Shown in pieces: positions 17,139-26,081 of a stretch of DNA of 64,000 bases. This DNA is from Kitasatospora arboriphila. GTDB taxonomy: Bacteria > Actinomycetota > Actinomycetes > Mycobacteriales > Mycobacteriaceae. The position numbers and the translations under genes are program-made. Where the stretch lies: the NCBI RefSeq assembly GCF_000717275.1, contig NZ_JNYV01000015.1, forward strand, positions 1 to 64,000, in the 5' to 3' direction. The notes under the pieces were generated by a model that had not been told where the DNA came from, searched no databases, and was given only the letters and a program-made list of their open reading frames with translations. Numbering within the stretch: the stretch's first letter is position 1; each line of letters opens with the position of its first letter.

Positions 17139-17990
17139 GTGTCAATTTCAGTAGTCATACCCGCGTATAACGAGGAAGATTCACTGGGCGAGTGCCTCGA
17201 CCGTCTGGCCACGCAGAGCCAAAGCATTGCCGAAGTCATCGTCGTTGACAATATGTCGACGGACTCAACCGCAGACGTGGCACAAAGTAAGCAAAGACTG
17301 TTCGAGAGATTGATCATCATCAAGGAGCAGCGTCAGGGTGTTATCCCAGCCCGGAATGCGGGAATGAACGCTGCGTCAAGCGAAATCATCGCGCGTATCG
17401 ACGCGGACACGCGTGTGTGTCCTGGATGGGCCGCAGCGATCGCGGACTTCTTCGCTAATGTTAACTCCGATTACGCAGCCGCGATGGGACCATTCAGTCA
17501 GTATGATATGCCTCTTCAGGGAGTGCATAAATGGCTCATGAACCGCGCAGCCCAGTCGAGTGGCACAGATTCCGGCAGCGGATTCAAGGACGCGTTTGGC
17601 GTCTACGGCGCAAATATGGCCATACGAAAAGGTGCGTGGCATCAGATTCAGCCCCACCTGCATGACGAACCAAACTTGTGGGAAGATCTCGACATTTCGC
17701 TGGCGCTGCAGGCCGAAAACCTAAAGGCTGCGTTAGTGAGTGGCATGGCAGTCGAAGTATCGGGTCGACGGATGCTGACCAGCCGGCGACTGTATTGGAA
17801 GTTCACAGCAGCGAATCTTCGGACGTGGGAGCTGCACGGGCGAAAGACGCTCTCCTCACACGTCGGTGTGTGGGTCGCGCGCGCTATGTACTTATTGTTC
17901 TGGGTTCCCGCCCGTACTTATGACCCGGCCACCCGCACCCACCAGGTCCGTCGACTCTTTGCCGAGCGAGCTGACCGACCCATTGCATGA
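17139..17990 (+). CDS. GT2 family glycosyltransferase
   Basis: The protein has 283 aa with a GTG start chosen at 17139, since GAAGGA lies 6 nt upstream. GT-A features: SISVVIPAYNEEDSLGECL at the N-terminus, EVIVVDNMSTDST, VIPARNAGMNAASSEIIARIDADTRV with the DxD motif, and LWEDLDISLALQ near the C-terminus. Inverting sugar transferase, probably working on the same product as the adjacent pyruvyl-transferase-like enzyme. A C-terminal hydrophobic stretch (VARAMYLLFWVPART) may touch the membrane. Confidence 0.83.
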   Translation: MSISVVIPAYNEEDSLGECLDRLATQSQSIAEVIVVDNMSTDSTADVAQSKQRLFERLIIIKEQRQGVIPARNAGMNAASSEIIARIDADTRVCPGWAAAIADFFANVNSDYAAAMGPFSQYDMPLQGVHKWLMNRAAQSSGTDSGSGFKDAFGVYGANMAIRKGAWHQIQPHLHDEPNLWEDLDISLALQAENLKAALVSGMAVEVSGRRMLTSRRLYWKFTAANLRTWELHGRKTLSSHVGVWVARAMYLLFWVPARTYDPATRTHQVRRLFAERADRPIA

Positions 17991-18197
17991 GGGGCGACGC
18001 TGCTACGAGCACCTCGACTCCGGCACGAGCAGCGTGTGGTTCATACGAATGAACTCTTGCTCCTGAGCTGAGTAGTTCGAAAGGCTGATTAAGGCCGTGA
18101 ACCTCGGCGTCTCGCCTGGGCGGGCGCAGCACTTCCGACGTGGCTCCCGTCCGTCCGACCGATCGAAATGCGGCATGGATCGCACCAAGGAGAAAAG

Positions 18198-18962
18198 ATG
18201 CGCTTACTCCGGCGATGGACCCGTCCTGCCCGATTCGCAGCTGCCGCGATCGTCACCGTGACAGCACTACTTACGCTGACTCCCGCGCAAGCGTTGGCCG
18301 CTCCTCAAATTATGGATGTTGAGTACGCGTTCCTAGACGACAATGGCTACTACCACGATGTTCCCTCTGAATATGGGAGCAAGTTGTACGTTCGGGTACG
18401 ACTCGCGGGAGGTGACGACGGTAAAGCAAAGCCGACATGCGCCGCCACCGTCACTAACCAGTCGATCAAGAAAGTGGCAACTAAAACCACGATTAAGTTC
18501 GGGGTGGACGGTGACTACTTTGGTGACTGGACGACCAAGAGCCTAAAACCGGGAACCTACAATATTGATCTTTCCTGCAAAGACGCAAGGTCGAAGGATC
18601 TCACACAGCGACATGACACTGTGGCGGTGGTCGACTCCGACCCGGTTTCCATCACTGGAACGCTGAGTTGTATCGACCCCCAAAAACGGCGCACTAAACC
18701 TGTTGACGTATACATCTACAACGACCTTCAGGCAGGGAACCCCAAGCTTTCCTCGACGTCGGGGCCAGCTAAGGGGTACACGTCGAAGTTCATTTTCACA
18801 ACCTATGGGGGAGGGGACTACACGGTGAACGTTATGTGCGGCGGGACCAAGAAAAAGCCGCAGTCCACCGTCACTGCGCCGGGCACATATGGTGCTGGGT
18901 CTTACAACTTTGTATTTCCGTACACGCCCGGCCAAGACGCTGTGGGCGGCGGGCCGGCGTAA
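18198..18962 (+). CDS. secreted protein of unknown function, two Cys-containing modules
   Basis: The protein has 254 aa. The ATG at 18198 is set by AAGGAG about 6 nt upstream. A signal peptide with RR and a hydrophobic core ends at QALA-A (about residue 34). The mature part contains four Cys in two pairs (PTCAATV...IDLSCKD; GTLSCIDP...VNVMCGG). Each pair sits in a beta-rich stretch, which suggests two small Ig-like domains. It is preceded by a 200-bp gap and followed by a possible small ORF. No family recognised. Confidence 0.65.
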   Translation: MRLLRRWTRPARFAAAAIVTVTALLTLTPAQALAAPQIMDVEYAFLDDNGYYHDVPSEYGSKLYVRVRLAGGDDGKAKPTCAATVTNQSIKKVATKTTIKFGVDGDYFGDWTTKSLKPGTYNIDLSCKDARSKDLTQRHDTVAVVDSDPVSITGTLSCIDPQKRRTKPVDVYIYNDLQAGNPKLSSTSGPAKGYTSKFIFTTYGGGDYTVNVMCGGTKKKPQSTVTAPGTYGAGSYNFVFPYTPGQDAVGGGPA

Positions 18963-19007
18963 GTCGGGCCCAGCACTTATCCACTGCACGAGAACAGGAA
19001 TTGGCAC

Positions 19008-19178
19008 GTGAACAGCTCACAAGGCAGCCGCACAGAACACCAGCCAGATGGTGAGAGTGTAGCCACGGGCGCTGGTGCGCCCGATACCAACGATCCCCCG
19101 CAGCGAGTCCCACTGCGAACAAGAATCTATCGCCGTATCAGTCGAGAGATCCTGCTTGCAGCCAGACTTCGGCTGTGA
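19008..19178 (+). CDS. possible small basic protein (56 aa)
   Basis: A GTG-started frame of 56 codons plus stop, 45 bp after the secreted-protein gene, with AGGA about 9 nt upstream. The N-terminal half is polar and disordered; the C-terminal half is an Arg-rich helix (RTRIYRRISREILLAARLRL). No homology recognised. Offered as a candidate only. Confidence 0.33.
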   Translation: MNSSQGSRTEHQPDGESVATGAGAPDTNDPPQRVPLRTRIYRRISREILLAARLRL

Positions 19179-19324
19179 GTCGTAACCCCCCCACGTTTTA
19201 CGTAACGCATCGTGCGGGCCCTGGGATTCACCGGCTAGTCATTCGCGCCTAGATCGAACTCACTTATCGACAGTCCGCCGCTGCGCGGAAAACAAAGGTC
19301 CGGTACGACTAGCTCGCGAGAAAG

Positions 19325-19735
19325 TTACCGCGGAGTTAGTGCGTTGCTAAACCTCTGTGGTATCTGATCCCGCATCGATTCGGCGTGGAGGTTGTAAATG
19401 GCGACGGACTTCGCGCTTGCTTGACCGGGAAGAAACTCCGTCAACCGTGTGGCCGAGTAGTCGGGCCGCTCGAGCAGCGCGTGTAGACCCGGGCCCAGCT
19501 CGGGAAAGGGCTTCGCCCATCTTTCGAGCTGGGTACGTGCTGCGACCGCAATCTCCTCTCGTAGAGCACTGATGTTGACCGTCGATGCGTCAACGCCCGA
19601 GCGGCGAATGCTCTCAACCGCTACGTCGTGGTAGTCGGGTATCGCTCCCGCCGCCTCATCAACGGGACTGGCACGCCGAGGCCGCGAGGATATCGGGTCG
19701 GACCTTCTACTCCGTTTTCTGCTGAAACCGAACAT
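19325..19735 (-). CDS. uncharacterised protein, paralogue of 50093-50524
   Basis: The protein has 136 aa from the ATG at 19735; the frame is open further upstream but similarity to its paralogue begins here. A basic N-terminus (MFGFSRKRSRRSD) and disordered linker lead to a conserved region of about 95 residues. It carries IPDYHDVAVESIRRSGVD, an ARTQLERWA helix, LERPDYSATRLTEFLPGQ and QIPQRF, all matched in the second copy. Mostly alpha-helical, no signal peptide or TM. It precedes a copy of the two-component cassette in both loci (here with the SGNH hydrolase between), so it may be functionally linked to it. No named family recognised. Confidence 0.6.
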   Translation of the reverse strand: MFGFSRKRSRRSDPISSRPRRASPVDEAAGAIPDYHDVAVESIRRSGVDASTVNISALREEIAVAARTQLERWAKPFPELGPGLHALLERPDYSATRLTEFLPGQASAKSVAIYNLHAESMRDQIPQRFSNALTPR

Positions 19736-20347
19736 GTGGCGAGTTACACCCCTCTCCTCGTCGCGGAAGCTATAACGCGTTAGCACGCGTCCGCATCTGG
19801 CCGGTCGTGCTCGGACGGGAGATGCTGTCTGAAGCCCACAATCACCCCGGACCATGAGCGGCATCCTAAGCCGTAGTGAGAGAGCCCGTGTATCGCCCGA
19901 TTGCATGAATCTGTACCGGCTTGACCCGACGTCCCGAGGCTCGCTTATCCGACCTACTGGCTCTTCGGAGTGCGAGCCGCCGTCAGGCCCAACGGCGTGC
20001 ACGCCCGGAGAAAATCCGCACTGCGGCTAACGTCCATCGCAAGTTGACGTACTGCCACCACAAGCTGGTACCGGTCTGCGCTCGGGCGATGAGAAGTCAC
20101 GGACAAAGGCTACCGACAGCGCGTGGTCGCCACCAACACTTAGACGCAACTGGGCCTGGTTTGGTCCAAGCGGCAGCTCTACGCCGGGTTTTCCTGATTG
20201 CTGGTATCGCATCGCTGGGTGGCCAAATGCCTCAATGTTTCGATGAAAGTTGTTGTTGCTGTGGGCCACACGTATGACAGTCAGATGTTGTCCCAACTGC
20301 CAGACTCGCTGTGAGCGTTAAACGAAGCTGACGGGAGATAGGCAAGT
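19736..20347. other. gap with no supported gene
   Basis: About 610 bp between the unknown gene (minus) and the SGNH hydrolase gene (plus). No frame with a plausible start and protein was found. It should hold promoters for both divergent genes; no clear -10/-35 pair stood out. Confidence 0.4.
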
Positions 20348-22183
20348 ATGAAGAGGGACCACGCGTTCTTGCGCGATAGTTGCATCATCGCGCTGACGTT
20401 GTTGATGGCCGTACTGACGTGTTCGGTGTGGCCGACAGTAACTCCCGCGGCCAGCGCGGATCCAGCGGGTAATCCTTTTGCGCCCGCCAACCCGAATCCC
20501 ACTACCCAATCCAGTCAGCCTGGCGCCCGGTTGTTATCGACACAGCCGGCTAACACTGTGCTCGGCGGTCTAAATCGCCCGACAGGTGTCGTCGCCATGG
20601 ACAACGGTGATGTTTATTTTGCTGAGAACGGTACGGGTTCTCTAAAGGTGCTAAAGAAAAATGCCGTGGAGGCCACTACAGTTCTGTCGAACCTAGGTGA
20701 GGTTTCGTGGATGACACGAGATAAATCTGGAGTCATTTACATCCCGGAACACGGTAGATTGTTGTCCTGGAAGCCAGGGCAGGCCGAGCCCACGACGCTC
20801 GCCTCGGGTCTCAGGTATACGGCGGGCGTTGCCGTCGACAGCAAGGGAACCATCTACTTTAGTGAATTTACTGGCGGAACAATAAAGAAGATCACCAAAG
20901 GATCGTCTACTCCATCCACCGTTCTATCGGGTCTAAATCGCCCTAACGGCATTGCGATGGATTCGCAAAATAATTTGTTCTTTTTGGAGAACGGTAACGG
21001 GACGCTTAAAAAGCTTGCCGCAGGATCCACCTCGCCCACGCAGCTGCTATCTGACATCAAGTTCGGTACTGGATTAGCTGTCAGTTCCACCGGAACGGTC
21101 TACCTGGCGGACGCAAGTGCCGGGAAGGTGCGCATTTTGCCGCCAGGGGCTATTGCAGCACCTGATCTCGTTTGGGGCCTAGCCAACCCCGACGGCCTCG
21201 CCCTCAACAAGTCTGGCGACCTGTTCATCACTGATGTGGTAGCAGGCACCCTTGCGAAAGTGGTCGCGGGCGCTACGCCATTCGTAAGCGGCTACGTGGC
21301 CTTAGGTGACTCCTACTCCTCCGGCGAAGGTACGGGCGACTACATGGCCGGCACCGACACCAGCGTCAACCATTGTCATCGCTCTCCGCATGCCTACGGG
21401 CCAGTGGTCGCGGACGCAGTAGGAGAACCGTTCGAGTTCCACGCGTGCAGCGGATCCGTGACGTTCGACTTCTACGCACCGAACCACGCGAGCCCGGGCG
21501 AGCAAGGACAAGTACTCAATGTGTCCGCCGACACCAAGTATGTGACTTTAACTATCGGCGGAAACGATGTCGGTTTCGGACCGATCGCCAATGATTGCCT
21601 GAACAACTCAGGATGCAAAAAGAACAAACAACTCAACGCTGATATACAAGCACGAATCAGCGCGCTCAAGGGAAAAGGTACAGCGACGGCTCCCGACGGT
21701 GATCCGCAACAGGGGCGGCCTAATAGTGATATTGTTCGCATCAGCAAGATAATCGAAACTATTCACGCACGCGCCCCGTACGCCAAAATCGCGGTGCTGG
21801 GTTATCCGAAAATATTCGGCAGCAGTAAATCTAAGTACACGAAACAGACGTCGCCGTGGCCCGATTACGTGTGCAGGGTCGCAGGGCCAATTGGAATTAT
21901 CAGCTATTCCTATGAGACCACCCAATGGATGAATGGGATACAGAAGGACTTGAACTCGGCGATCTCTTCCGAGGTGAAACGCGCGCGGCAACAGAAGATT
22001 GACGTCCAGTTCGTGGACCCCACGGCTGCTTTTAAGGGACATGGTCTGTGTGACACCGGTACCCCGTGGTTGAACGCAGTACGGCTATTGGACGTCGAGG
22101 AAAGCATGCACCCGACGAGCGAGGGCCAACGCGCCTACGCCCAGTTAGTGGCTAAATCCTTGTTCAATCAGACCCTGCCGTGA
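20348..22183 (+). CDS. secreted beta-propeller / SGNH hydrolase fusion
   Basis: The protein has 611 aa and an N-terminal signal peptide (ending near PAASA). Residues about 60-310 are an NHL-like propeller of about 40-residue repeats of the form GLNRPTGVVAMD-x-GDVYFAE-x-GTGSLK, of which about six are visible. Residues about 312-605 are an SGNH/GDSL esterase domain: block I ALGDSYSSGEG (Ser near 321), a HACSG segment, block III TIGGNDVGF (Asn near 406), and block V MHPTSEGQ (His near 588). The esterase resembles actinobacterial lipase/esterase enzymes with paired cysteines. Probably an extracellular esterase, with the propeller for binding or positioning. GGGAG lies upstream of the start. Confidence 0.83.
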   Translation: MKRDHAFLRDSCIIALTLLMAVLTCSVWPTVTPAASADPAGNPFAPANPNPTTQSSQPGARLLSTQPANTVLGGLNRPTGVVAMDNGDVYFAENGTGSLKVLKKNAVEATTVLSNLGEVSWMTRDKSGVIYIPEHGRLLSWKPGQAEPTTLASGLRYTAGVAVDSKGTIYFSEFTGGTIKKITKGSSTPSTVLSGLNRPNGIAMDSQNNLFFLENGNGTLKKLAAGSTSPTQLLSDIKFGTGLAVSSTGTVYLADASAGKVRILPPGAIAAPDLVWGLANPDGLALNKSGDLFITDVVAGTLAKVVAGATPFVSGYVALGDSYSSGEGTGDYMAGTDTSVNHCHRSPHAYGPVVADAVGEPFEFHACSGSVTFDFYAPNHASPGEQGQVLNVSADTKYVTLTIGGNDVGFGPIANDCLNNSGCKKNKQLNADIQARISALKGKGTATAPDGDPQQGRPNSDIVRISKIIETIHARAPYAKIAVLGYPKIFGSSKSKYTKQTSPWPDYVCRVAGPIGIISYSYETTQWMNGIQKDLNSAISSEVKRARQQKIDVQFVDPTAAFKGHGLCDTGTPWLNAVRLLDVEESMHPTSEGQRAYAQLVAKSLFNQTLP

Positions 22184-22581
22184 TCGTGTCCGCTCTCGGC
22201 ACATGCCTCTGTCTCATTTATCGTTGCACTTAGTCGTCTCGTGGGAATTACGTTCAAAAGCTCTCGCAAGGACCAGGTCTCGACCAGGTGAGTGGTTCAA
22301 TCAGACGATCGCTTCCAGCTTTACGCGAGGTGCACGCTTGGGTTCAGAGTCTCGCCAGCTCAAGCGTTCGTAGGTGGTTGTTCGCTTCAAGTGGTGACGT
22401 GAGGCCCCGGCCCAGGTGATGCCGCCGGGGTCTCACGTCTGCTGAATGACGTGTCCGCGGCGAGAGCCACGGCAGCATGATCGCCGCAGGCAATCCACTG
22501 GTTAAACCGCTTAGCGCGAGCCCCGCACTGCAGAAGCCACCCCTATGAGGACTTGTTCGGTGCGTCAGGACGCGTTAGTTC
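22184..22581. terminator. intergenic region with long terminator hairpin (22396-22439)
   Basis: The arms GACGTGAGGCCCCGGC and GCC(gcc)GGGGTCTCACGTC pair over about 15 bp with a 9-nt loop. This terminates the SGNH hydrolase transcript and isolates it from the two-component cassette. The remaining 140 bp before the response regulator should contain the cassette promoter. Confidence 0.7.
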
Positions 22582-23262
22582 ATGATTATGGCCATGACGT
22601 CACATCCGGAAGGTTGGCGAGGGCGGGTTGGTGTGGTCGATGATCACCCGTCCATCGTGGCCGGCTTGCGCGCAACTCTCGATGAGCAGCCCGATCTGCA
22701 TTTTGTCGCCGGCGCTGCCACCGTGCCGCAGTTGCTGGAACAAACCCGTGATTTGGATTTGGTGGTCCTCGATCTGCGACTCGAGGATGGTTCGTCGCCG
22801 CAAACTAACGTCGAGGCCCTCCTCGATGTGGGTATTCCCGCGCTGGCCTACACCTCCGGGGACGAGGCTTATTTAGTGCGGCTAGCCGCCAGTGCGGGTG
22901 TGCGGGCTGTGCTGCGCAAGAACGTGCCAGAAGACGAGCTGCTTGCGGCGCTGCGGGCGGCATTGGCCGGGCAGGAGGCCCCCACGGTGGACTGGGCGGC
23001 CGCGATCGACGCCGACGAGGATTTCGTGGATCTCTCGCCGCAACTTCGTCGCGTGCTCGAGCTGTATGCGTCCGGGGAATCCACTGCCGGAGTGGCGAAA
23101 TCGATGAATCTTTCTGCGGAAACGGTCGCTGACTACGTCGGTCGCATCCGCAGAAAGTACGTGGCGGTGGGCCGTCCGGCCCCGACACGGTCACACCTGG
23201 TCTTACGAGCGATTGAGGATGGATGGCTACCGATTCCGCGACGTACACGCCGCAAGCGCTGA
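22582..23262 (+). CDS. NarL/LuxR-type response regulator, cassette 1
   Basis: The protein has 226 aa (ATG at 22582; ATGs at 22588 and 22594 are alternatives, and the last aligns best with the paralogue). The receiver domain (about 12-130) has acidic pair VVDDHPS, phospho-acceptor LVVLDLRLEDG (Asp near 64), and switch residues TSGDEA and VLRKN. The C-terminal HTH (about 150-215) has LSPQLRRVLELYASGESTAGVAKSM and ETVADYVGRIRRKY. In most NarL proteins the recognition helix reads T(V/I)xxHxxxIxxKL; here Y replaces the usual H, and the second copy has it too. The 3' end overlaps the kinase gene by 40 bp. It is the cognate regulator of the downstream kinase and a paralogue of 50753-51427. Confidence 0.88.
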   Translation: MIMAMTSHPEGWRGRVGVVDDHPSIVAGLRATLDEQPDLHFVAGAATVPQLLEQTRDLDLVVLDLRLEDGSSPQTNVEALLDVGIPALAYTSGDEAYLVRLAASAGVRAVLRKNVPEDELLAALRAALAGQEAPTVDWAAAIDADEDFVDLSPQLRRVLELYASGESTAGVAKSMNLSAETVADYVGRIRRKYVAVGRPAPTRSHLVLRAIEDGWLPIPRRTRRKR

Positions 23263-24446
23263 GGACCGAGAGTTCCGACGCGGTCCTTGACCGCACCGCC
23301 GGCCGCCGGATTTTGCGGCAGTTTGCCGTGTTCATCGCCTGCGGTTACCTGGCCTACCTCATCTTGACCACGCCAGCGATTACCGCATCCCTAAAAGTCA
23401 TGCATATGGGATGGACAGTCCCCGCACTCCTTTGTGTCTTTGGACCAGGTTTGGCCCTGGGCCCCCTGGCGTGGCGCGCTCCGACCCGGCGACTGAAGAT
23501 CGCGGCTGCGATCACCGCACTCGGATACGTCGTGGCAGTCGCGACCTGGTGGTTTGGGTGGACAGGGGAGCACCTCACCGGCAACACCGACATCTGGTTT
23601 TCGCTATTCTGCGGCTTGGCAGCAATCGCTGCCGCGCTGGCCCTGCCCCCGCAGTACTCGTTCGTTGTTTTGGTCGGGGTGGTCGTCTCGGCCACGGTTA
23701 TCAACCACGCCGTTCGGGCACCCGAGGCCAACGGTCCGCTCGTCCCCGACATCGCCTGGGCGTTCGCGTTTTCTCTGGTGTACTTTGCCGCTGCAGTGAT
23801 GGGGATGCGTACTGCTGCGGTCCTCGATGACACCCGCGCACAAGCGTATTCGGTGACCGCCGAGGCCGCGGCCGCTCAAGCGCGCACTACCGAACGGCAA
23901 CGCTTCAATCAGCTGACCCATGATGGCGTCATGTCGACGCTGCTCGTCGCCGCCCGCCAGGGAAACTCCGTCCAACTGGCCCGGCAAGCACACGCCACAC
24001 TCGGTGACCTCGATGCCATGCGCGAAGGCACCGACACCACTGAGAGTTTCTCCGCCGAAGAAACTGCTTCGCACATTCGATTGACCATCACCACCGCCGA
24101 TCCTCGTGTGCGACTCAACATTCACGACCACGGCCGGTCGCCGGTACCAGTTCCAGGCGCAGTCGTCCGTACCATCGCCGCCGCAGCGGCCGAAGCAGTC
24201 AGAAACAGCTACCGCCACGCAAGCAGCCCCACACCAACGAGTGTCACCGTGTCCATTGATGGCCCGACGATAAAGGTCAGTGTTACGGACGACGGCAGCG
24301 GTTTCGACCCGAACACTGTTCCTACCGATCGGCTGGGCATTGCGGTCAGCATCCGCGATCGCATGTCCCAAGTCGGCGGAGCGGCCGTTATTGATTCCGC
24401 GCCGGGGAACGGCGCCCGTGTCACCCTGCAGTGGGAGCAACGGTGA
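23223..24446 (+). CDS. membrane sensor histidine kinase, cassette 1
   Basis: The protein has 407 aa. About six hydrophobic helices lie between residues 33 and 198, with short loops and no extracellular sensor domain. A short coil then leads to the dimerisation/phospho-acceptor helix with RFNQLTHDGVMSTLL (His near 233). The HATPase domain has N-box AAAEAVRNSYRHAS, G1 box VTDDGSGFDP and G2-like RLGIAVSIRDR...GNGARVTLQW. This is the NarX/DesK (HisKA_3-like) type with an HDG variant motif. The ATG lies 40 bp inside the regulator gene; copy 2 keeps this arrangement (34 bp overlap). The stop overlaps the next gene (TGATG). Predicted to sense a membrane or envelope cue. Confidence 0.87.
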   Translation: MATDSATYTPQALRTESSDAVLDRTAGRRILRQFAVFIACGYLAYLILTTPAITASLKVMHMGWTVPALLCVFGPGLALGPLAWRAPTRRLKIAAAITALGYVVAVATWWFGWTGEHLTGNTDIWFSLFCGLAAIAAALALPPQYSFVVLVGVVVSATVINHAVRAPEANGPLVPDIAWAFAFSLVYFAAAVMGMRTAAVLDDTRAQAYSVTAEAAAAQARTTERQRFNQLTHDGVMSTLLVAARQGNSVQLARQAHATLGDLDAMREGTDTTESFSAEETASHIRLTITTADPRVRLNIHDHGRSPVPVPGAVVRTIAAAAAEAVRNSYRHASSPTPTSVTVSIDGPTIKVSVTDDGSGFDPNTVPTDRLGIAVSIRDRMSQVGGAAVIDSAPGNGARVTLQWEQR

Positions 24447-25522
24447 TGATCACGCCACCTCGGGGTGGCAACGAAGACATACGAGACCTGCTGGGCATGC
24501 GCACCCGCGGCGCCTGGCTCATCGTGGGCGCCTACATCACCGCGATGCTCGTCGTCACCATCGCGACCCTGCATAGCTTTACCACCGCCTGGCCGGCCGT
24601 GCTTGGACCTCTGATTCTCATCGCCGCGACCCTGGCGCTGATGCTCGTACCCGGCGACCCACTACCCACCTGGCCCACCGTCGCACTCACCGCAGCTGGT
24701 CCGACTGCTTGCGCACTGGTGTTGTCGGCTACCCCCGCCGTCCTGGACTCCTCGCTACAGACATGGATCCACGGCGCAGGAACCACCATCTACTGCTACA
24801 TGAATGTGCGTGGTCGACGCATCGCCCCCTGGATCGGTTTCGCCGGCATGGTCGCCGTCTTCGCTGTGTGGTCAATTCGCGCCGGCCACGGAGCCGGGTA
24901 CGGCGCCGGCCTAGTCATCATCGACGCCGCACCCCTGACCATGGCCGCATTGCTGTCGTTCACGCTACGTCCGACCGCGAAAGCTGTTTTCTCGCTGCGC
25001 AATCAAACCACCGCACGCATCGCCGAACTGTCGGCGCAGACTGCAGCCGCTCAGGAACGCAGTCGCCAGGTACGCCACCTTGATACGCTGGCGCGGCCAC
25101 TCATGGAACGCATCGCCAGCGGCGGCGACCTCACCATCGCCGAACGGCACCAATGTGCACTGCTAGAAGCACACCTGCGTGACCGTCTACGCGCACCCAT
25201 CTTGTCAACCCTTGACCTCGACGACGCCGCCTACCACGCTCGCACCCGAGGCGTCGAGGTTGTATTCCTCGACGATTCAGGGCCCACCGGCCCCGATCCC
25301 TCAGTCGTCAACACTGTCCACGCCGTCGCTTCTCGCGCACTGACTAACGCCCACGACGGCACCGTTGTTGTTCGTATGTGGCCCCCGGCACGCCCGGTCG
25401 TGGCCTCGGTCCTGACCACCACTGACAGCCGCAGCGAGCGCGTGGAGATTGCGACTTCCGGTGCCGTGCAACGAACTACGAGCACGCCGCAAGATGATCT
25501 GGACACAGACAGCGTCAGGTGA
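24446..25522 (+). CDS. degenerate histidine-kinase-like membrane protein, cassette 1
   Basis: The protein has 358 aa with its ATG in the kinase stop (GGGAG 8 nt upstream). Five or six hydrophobic helices span about 18-175. A predicted coiled-coil/helical region (AQTAAAQERSRQVRHLDTLARPLMERI) and a C-terminal alpha/beta region follow. The layout mirrors the kinase. The His of VRHLDTL is not conserved in the paralogue (LRQLDAE), and N/G-box motifs are reduced to ASRALTNAHDGTVVVRMWPP with no DxGxGF. I infer a pseudokinase or regulatory partner of the true kinase. Paralogue: 52604-53638. Confidence 0.7.
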   Translation: MITPPRGGNEDIRDLLGMRTRGAWLIVGAYITAMLVVTIATLHSFTTAWPAVLGPLILIAATLALMLVPGDPLPTWPTVALTAAGPTACALVLSATPAVLDSSLQTWIHGAGTTIYCYMNVRGRRIAPWIGFAGMVAVFAVWSIRAGHGAGYGAGLVIIDAAPLTMAALLSFTLRPTAKAVFSLRNQTTARIAELSAQTAAAQERSRQVRHLDTLARPLMERIASGGDLTIAERHQCALLEAHLRDRLRAPILSTLDLDDAAYHARTRGVEVVFLDDSGPTGPDPSVVNTVHAVASRALTNAHDGTVVVRMWPPARPVVASVLTTTDSRSERVEIATSGAVQRTTSTPQDDLDTDSVR

Positions 25523-25673
25523 CTGACCATGCGGTTCGCTAGCCTCGGTTCCCGAGGGCCAGCATTTTTCACAGAGACACGCGCTAGCACAAAGTCCGCC
25601 TGTGCCGCGCGGCCCGGCGGCACTGCGTATGGCCGAGACATGACTCGAGTTTCGTTAGTTCGCAACCGAAACC

Positions 25674-25740
25674 AAGCCCCTCGTTCGGGGGCCCCTCGAA
25701 CAGGGTTCTATTCACGCTCGGTCACGGACCTTAGTCTTCG
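25674..25740 (+). promoter_or_regulatory. conserved leader between pseudokinase and HTH gene, copy 1
   Basis: The block starts AAGCCCC, folds as a short hairpin (GCCCC/GGGGC, 25676-25692), continues through GGGTTCT, and ends at TTAGTCTTCG (25731-25740), 54 nt before the ATG of the HTH gene. The second cassette has the same elements in the same order with near-equal spacing (53641-53707). It could be a terminator for the upstream genes plus a dedicated promoter for the HTH gene. Confidence 0.55.
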
Positions 25741-25793
25741 TTTCACGCATCCAACTGCCGCAGAGCGCGGTGCCGTCTAGGAATCGAAGTGCC

Positions 25794-26081
25794 ATGCACA
25801 CAGAGCAACTCGCGCCGATGAAACCCGCGATACTCGCAATGACAGAGCGCCGGCGAGCACCCCGGCTAAGCAACCGCGAACTTGAAGTTTTAAGGGCGTG
25901 GGTACTCACCGACAGCAAACAGGCAGCAGCGTCGCAGCTGTTCATCACACCAGCAACCGTCAACACCCACATCACTCGGATCCGCACAAAATACGCAGAT
26001 CTCGGCCGGCCAGCGACGACCAAGGCAACACTGCTGGCGCGAGCTATCCAAGACGGCGTAATCAATCTCGACGACCTATGA
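25794..26081 (+). CDS. stand-alone LuxR-type HTH protein, cassette 1
   Basis: The protein has 95 aa from ATG-CAC-ACA, a start shared with the paralogue at 53759. It is almost entirely a LuxR/GerE HTH domain: LSNRELEVLRAWVLTDSKQAAASQLFI, then TPATVNTHITRIRTKYADLGRPATTKATLLARAIQDG. No receiver or ligand domain. The tail (RIRxKY-x3-GRPA-x-TK...RAI-x-DG) matches the end of the cassette's response regulator, so the two probably share ancestry and may bind the same or overlapping sites. It precedes the exported hydrolase and lipoprotein genes and is a candidate direct regulator of them. Confidence 0.83.
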   Translation: MHTEQLAPMKPAILAMTERRRAPRLSNRELEVLRAWVLTDSKQAAASQLFITPATVNTHITRIRTKYADLGRPATTKATLLARAIQDGVINLDDL

